7,962 nucleotides of DNA from an uncultured Clostridia bacterium (GTDB taxonomy: Bacteria > Bacillota > Clostridia > Oscillospirales > CAG-272), in the NCBI GenBank assembly GCA_945949385.1, contig CAMFEL010000095.1, positions 1 to 7,962 on the forward strand. Reading direction: 5' to 3'. The notes beneath the pieces were generated by a model. The model made no database searches and had not been told where the DNA came from. It saw nothing but the letters and a program-made list of their open reading frames with translations. Every line of letters begins with the position of its first letter. Positions within the stretch are counted from its first letter, which is position 1. Below are positions 7,057-7,962 of the stretch, piece after piece. Made by a program: the position numbers and the translations under genes.

Positions 7057-7094
7057 ATTACTAACCTTTCTGTATAAGGAGCCTTCGGTAAGAC

Positions 7095-7962
7095 TTACCT
7101 TTCGTTTTCCTGCAGATTCAGAAGCCCTTTTTTTATTTTTTCTATTTTTTCCGTCTTGAATTTAAGGCTTGCCTTGTTTGATATGAGCCGTGCGCTGATG
7201 GGTACAACGGTTTCGACGGGCTCCAGATTGTTTTCGAGCAGGGTCTTTCCGGTTTCCACTATATCCACTATAACATCGGAAAGTCCGAGAATGGGAGCAA
7301 GCTCAATGGAGCCGTTAAGGTGGATTATGTCAATATCGCGGCATTTGTCCGCGTAATATTTCCGTGCTATGTTGGAAAATTTGGTCGCCACCCGAAGGGT
7401 TTTGGAGGTATCGTCCCTGAAGCCTTTTTTGGCGGCTACCGCCATACGGCATACGCCCAGCTTCATATCAAGCAGCTCGTAAACATCGGGCTCGTATTCC
7501 AGCAGAATATCCTTGCCTGCCACACCCATATCGGCGGCGCCCCGCTCCACATATATGGCAACATCGGAGGGCTTTACCCAGAAATAGCGAAGTCCCAGCT
7601 CTTTATTTTCAAATATCAGCTTTCTGTTGGTTTCCTTTATGGACGGGCACTCAAAGCCTGCGGCTTCAAAGCGGGCGTATACCTTTTCCCCCAGCCGTCC
7701 TTTGGGCAGGGCAATATTTATAAAGCCGTCGTCGGCCCCCTCTTTTTCGTCGGAACGCTCAAGAGCGTCAAGATATACCGCAAAGCCAACGCCGCCGCTT
7801 CTTCTGCCCATTTTGCGCATCAGCCTGTCATAGCGGCCGCCGGACAGCACCCGCGATTCGGAGGTGCCGATGTAGCCCTTGAACACCGCACCGCTGTAAT
7901 ATGCGGAGGAGTCAACAACCGAAAAGTCAATCTTGATATTGTCCGCAAAGCCCTCGGCTTCG
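7095..7962 (-). CDS. hisZG: Fused ATP phosphoribosyltransferase: HisZ regulatory part followed by HisG catalytic part (5' end outside window)
   Basis: HisG condenses ATP and PRPP to PR-ATP, the committed and feedback-controlled step. Short-form HisG needs HisZ, a histidyl-tRNA-synthetase paralogue, for activity control by histidine. Here both are in one open frame, 288 residues visible, reaching the right edge. Residues 1-68 are the end of HisZ: SAYYSGAVFKGY, where HisRS has its RGLDYYTG motif, then SGGRYD (40-45) and the motif-3-like GVGFAVYLDALE (57-68). A short charged linker (69-79) follows. HisG starts at residue 80 (near 7724): INIALPKGRLGEK, VERGAADMGVAGKD, NGSIELAP (216-223), and the PRPP loop VETGKTLLENN (235-245). 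HisG ends without the C-terminal ACT-like regulatory domain, so it is the short form. No stop, and no ATG/GTG/TTG start, occurs between linker and HisG. The TAA is at 7097-7095. The missing part should be the rest of the synthetase-like HisZ core. Confidence 0.93.
   Translation of the reverse strand, partial: EAEGFADNIKIDFSVVDSSAYYSGAVFKGYIGTSESRVLSGGRYDRLMRKMGRRSGGVGFAVYLDALERSDEKEGADDGFINIALPKGRLGEKVYARFEAAGFECPSIKETNRKLIFENKELGLRYFWVKPSDVAIYVERGAADMGVAGKDILLEYEPDVYELLDMKLGVCRMAVAAKKGFRDDTSKTLRVATKFSNIARKYYADKCRDIDIIHLNGSIELAPILGLSDVIVDIVETGKTLLENNLEPVETVVPISARLISNKASLKFKTEKIEKIKKGLLNLQENER

Noticed and set aside
7120..7155. T-rich plus-strand stretch at the end of hisG that resembles a terminator tail.
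   Set aside because: It is the complement of lysine codons in the lysine-rich HisG C-terminus, and there is no GC-rich hairpin next to it on either strand.
1..7962. Search for a novel defence, mobile or secretion system, CRISPR array, tRNA or riboswitch.
   Set aside because: The window is filled edge to edge by histidine-pathway genes and one peptidase, with no gap above 38 bases and no repeated array. A T-box or other leader for this operon, if there is one, would be upstream of the window.

Overview
The window is almost entirely coding, and every supported gene lies on the minus strand, so transcription runs from the right edge (7962) to the left edge (1). It holds most of a compact histidine biosynthesis operon, in the order hisZG (fused, 5' end outside the window), hisD, hisC, hisB, hisH, hisA, hisF, hisIE, hisK. 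A tenth gene in the same direction, truncated by the left edge, encodes an Xaa-His dipeptidase of the PepD (M20C) type.

Together the nine his genes supply every step from ATP + PRPP to L-histidine: HisG with its HisZ regulator (step 1), HisIE (steps 2-3), HisA (4), HisF/HisH (5), HisB (6), HisC (7), the PHP-type phosphatase HisK (8) and HisD (9-10). All have the expected catalytic or metal-binding residues, and every complete gene is of normal family length. Four gene junctions are 4-base ATGA overlaps, one is an 11-base overlap, and the remaining gaps are 12-38 bases. This is the pattern of one translationally coupled polycistronic message.

The organism is probably an anaerobic Firmicute of the class Clostridia. 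The grounds are a short-form HisG needing HisZ, a PHP-family histidinol phosphatase with a monofunctional HisB, fused HisIE, strong GGAGG-type ribosome binding sites, and M20C dipeptidase sequence of clostridial flavour. Base composition looks roughly balanced, which would suit Oscillospiraceae/Ruminococcaceae-like gut lineages better than low-GC Clostridium, but this is inference from sequence style.

I see no mobile element, CRISPR, RNA gene, rho-independent terminator or other accessory system. No non-coding stretch exceeds 38 bases, so the operon's main promoter and any histidine-responsive leader must lie upstream, beyond position 7962. The points worth a second look are the HisZ-HisG single-chain fusion, the histidine-dipeptide peptidase placed directly behind the pathway, and a promoter-like sequence just ahead of that peptidase.
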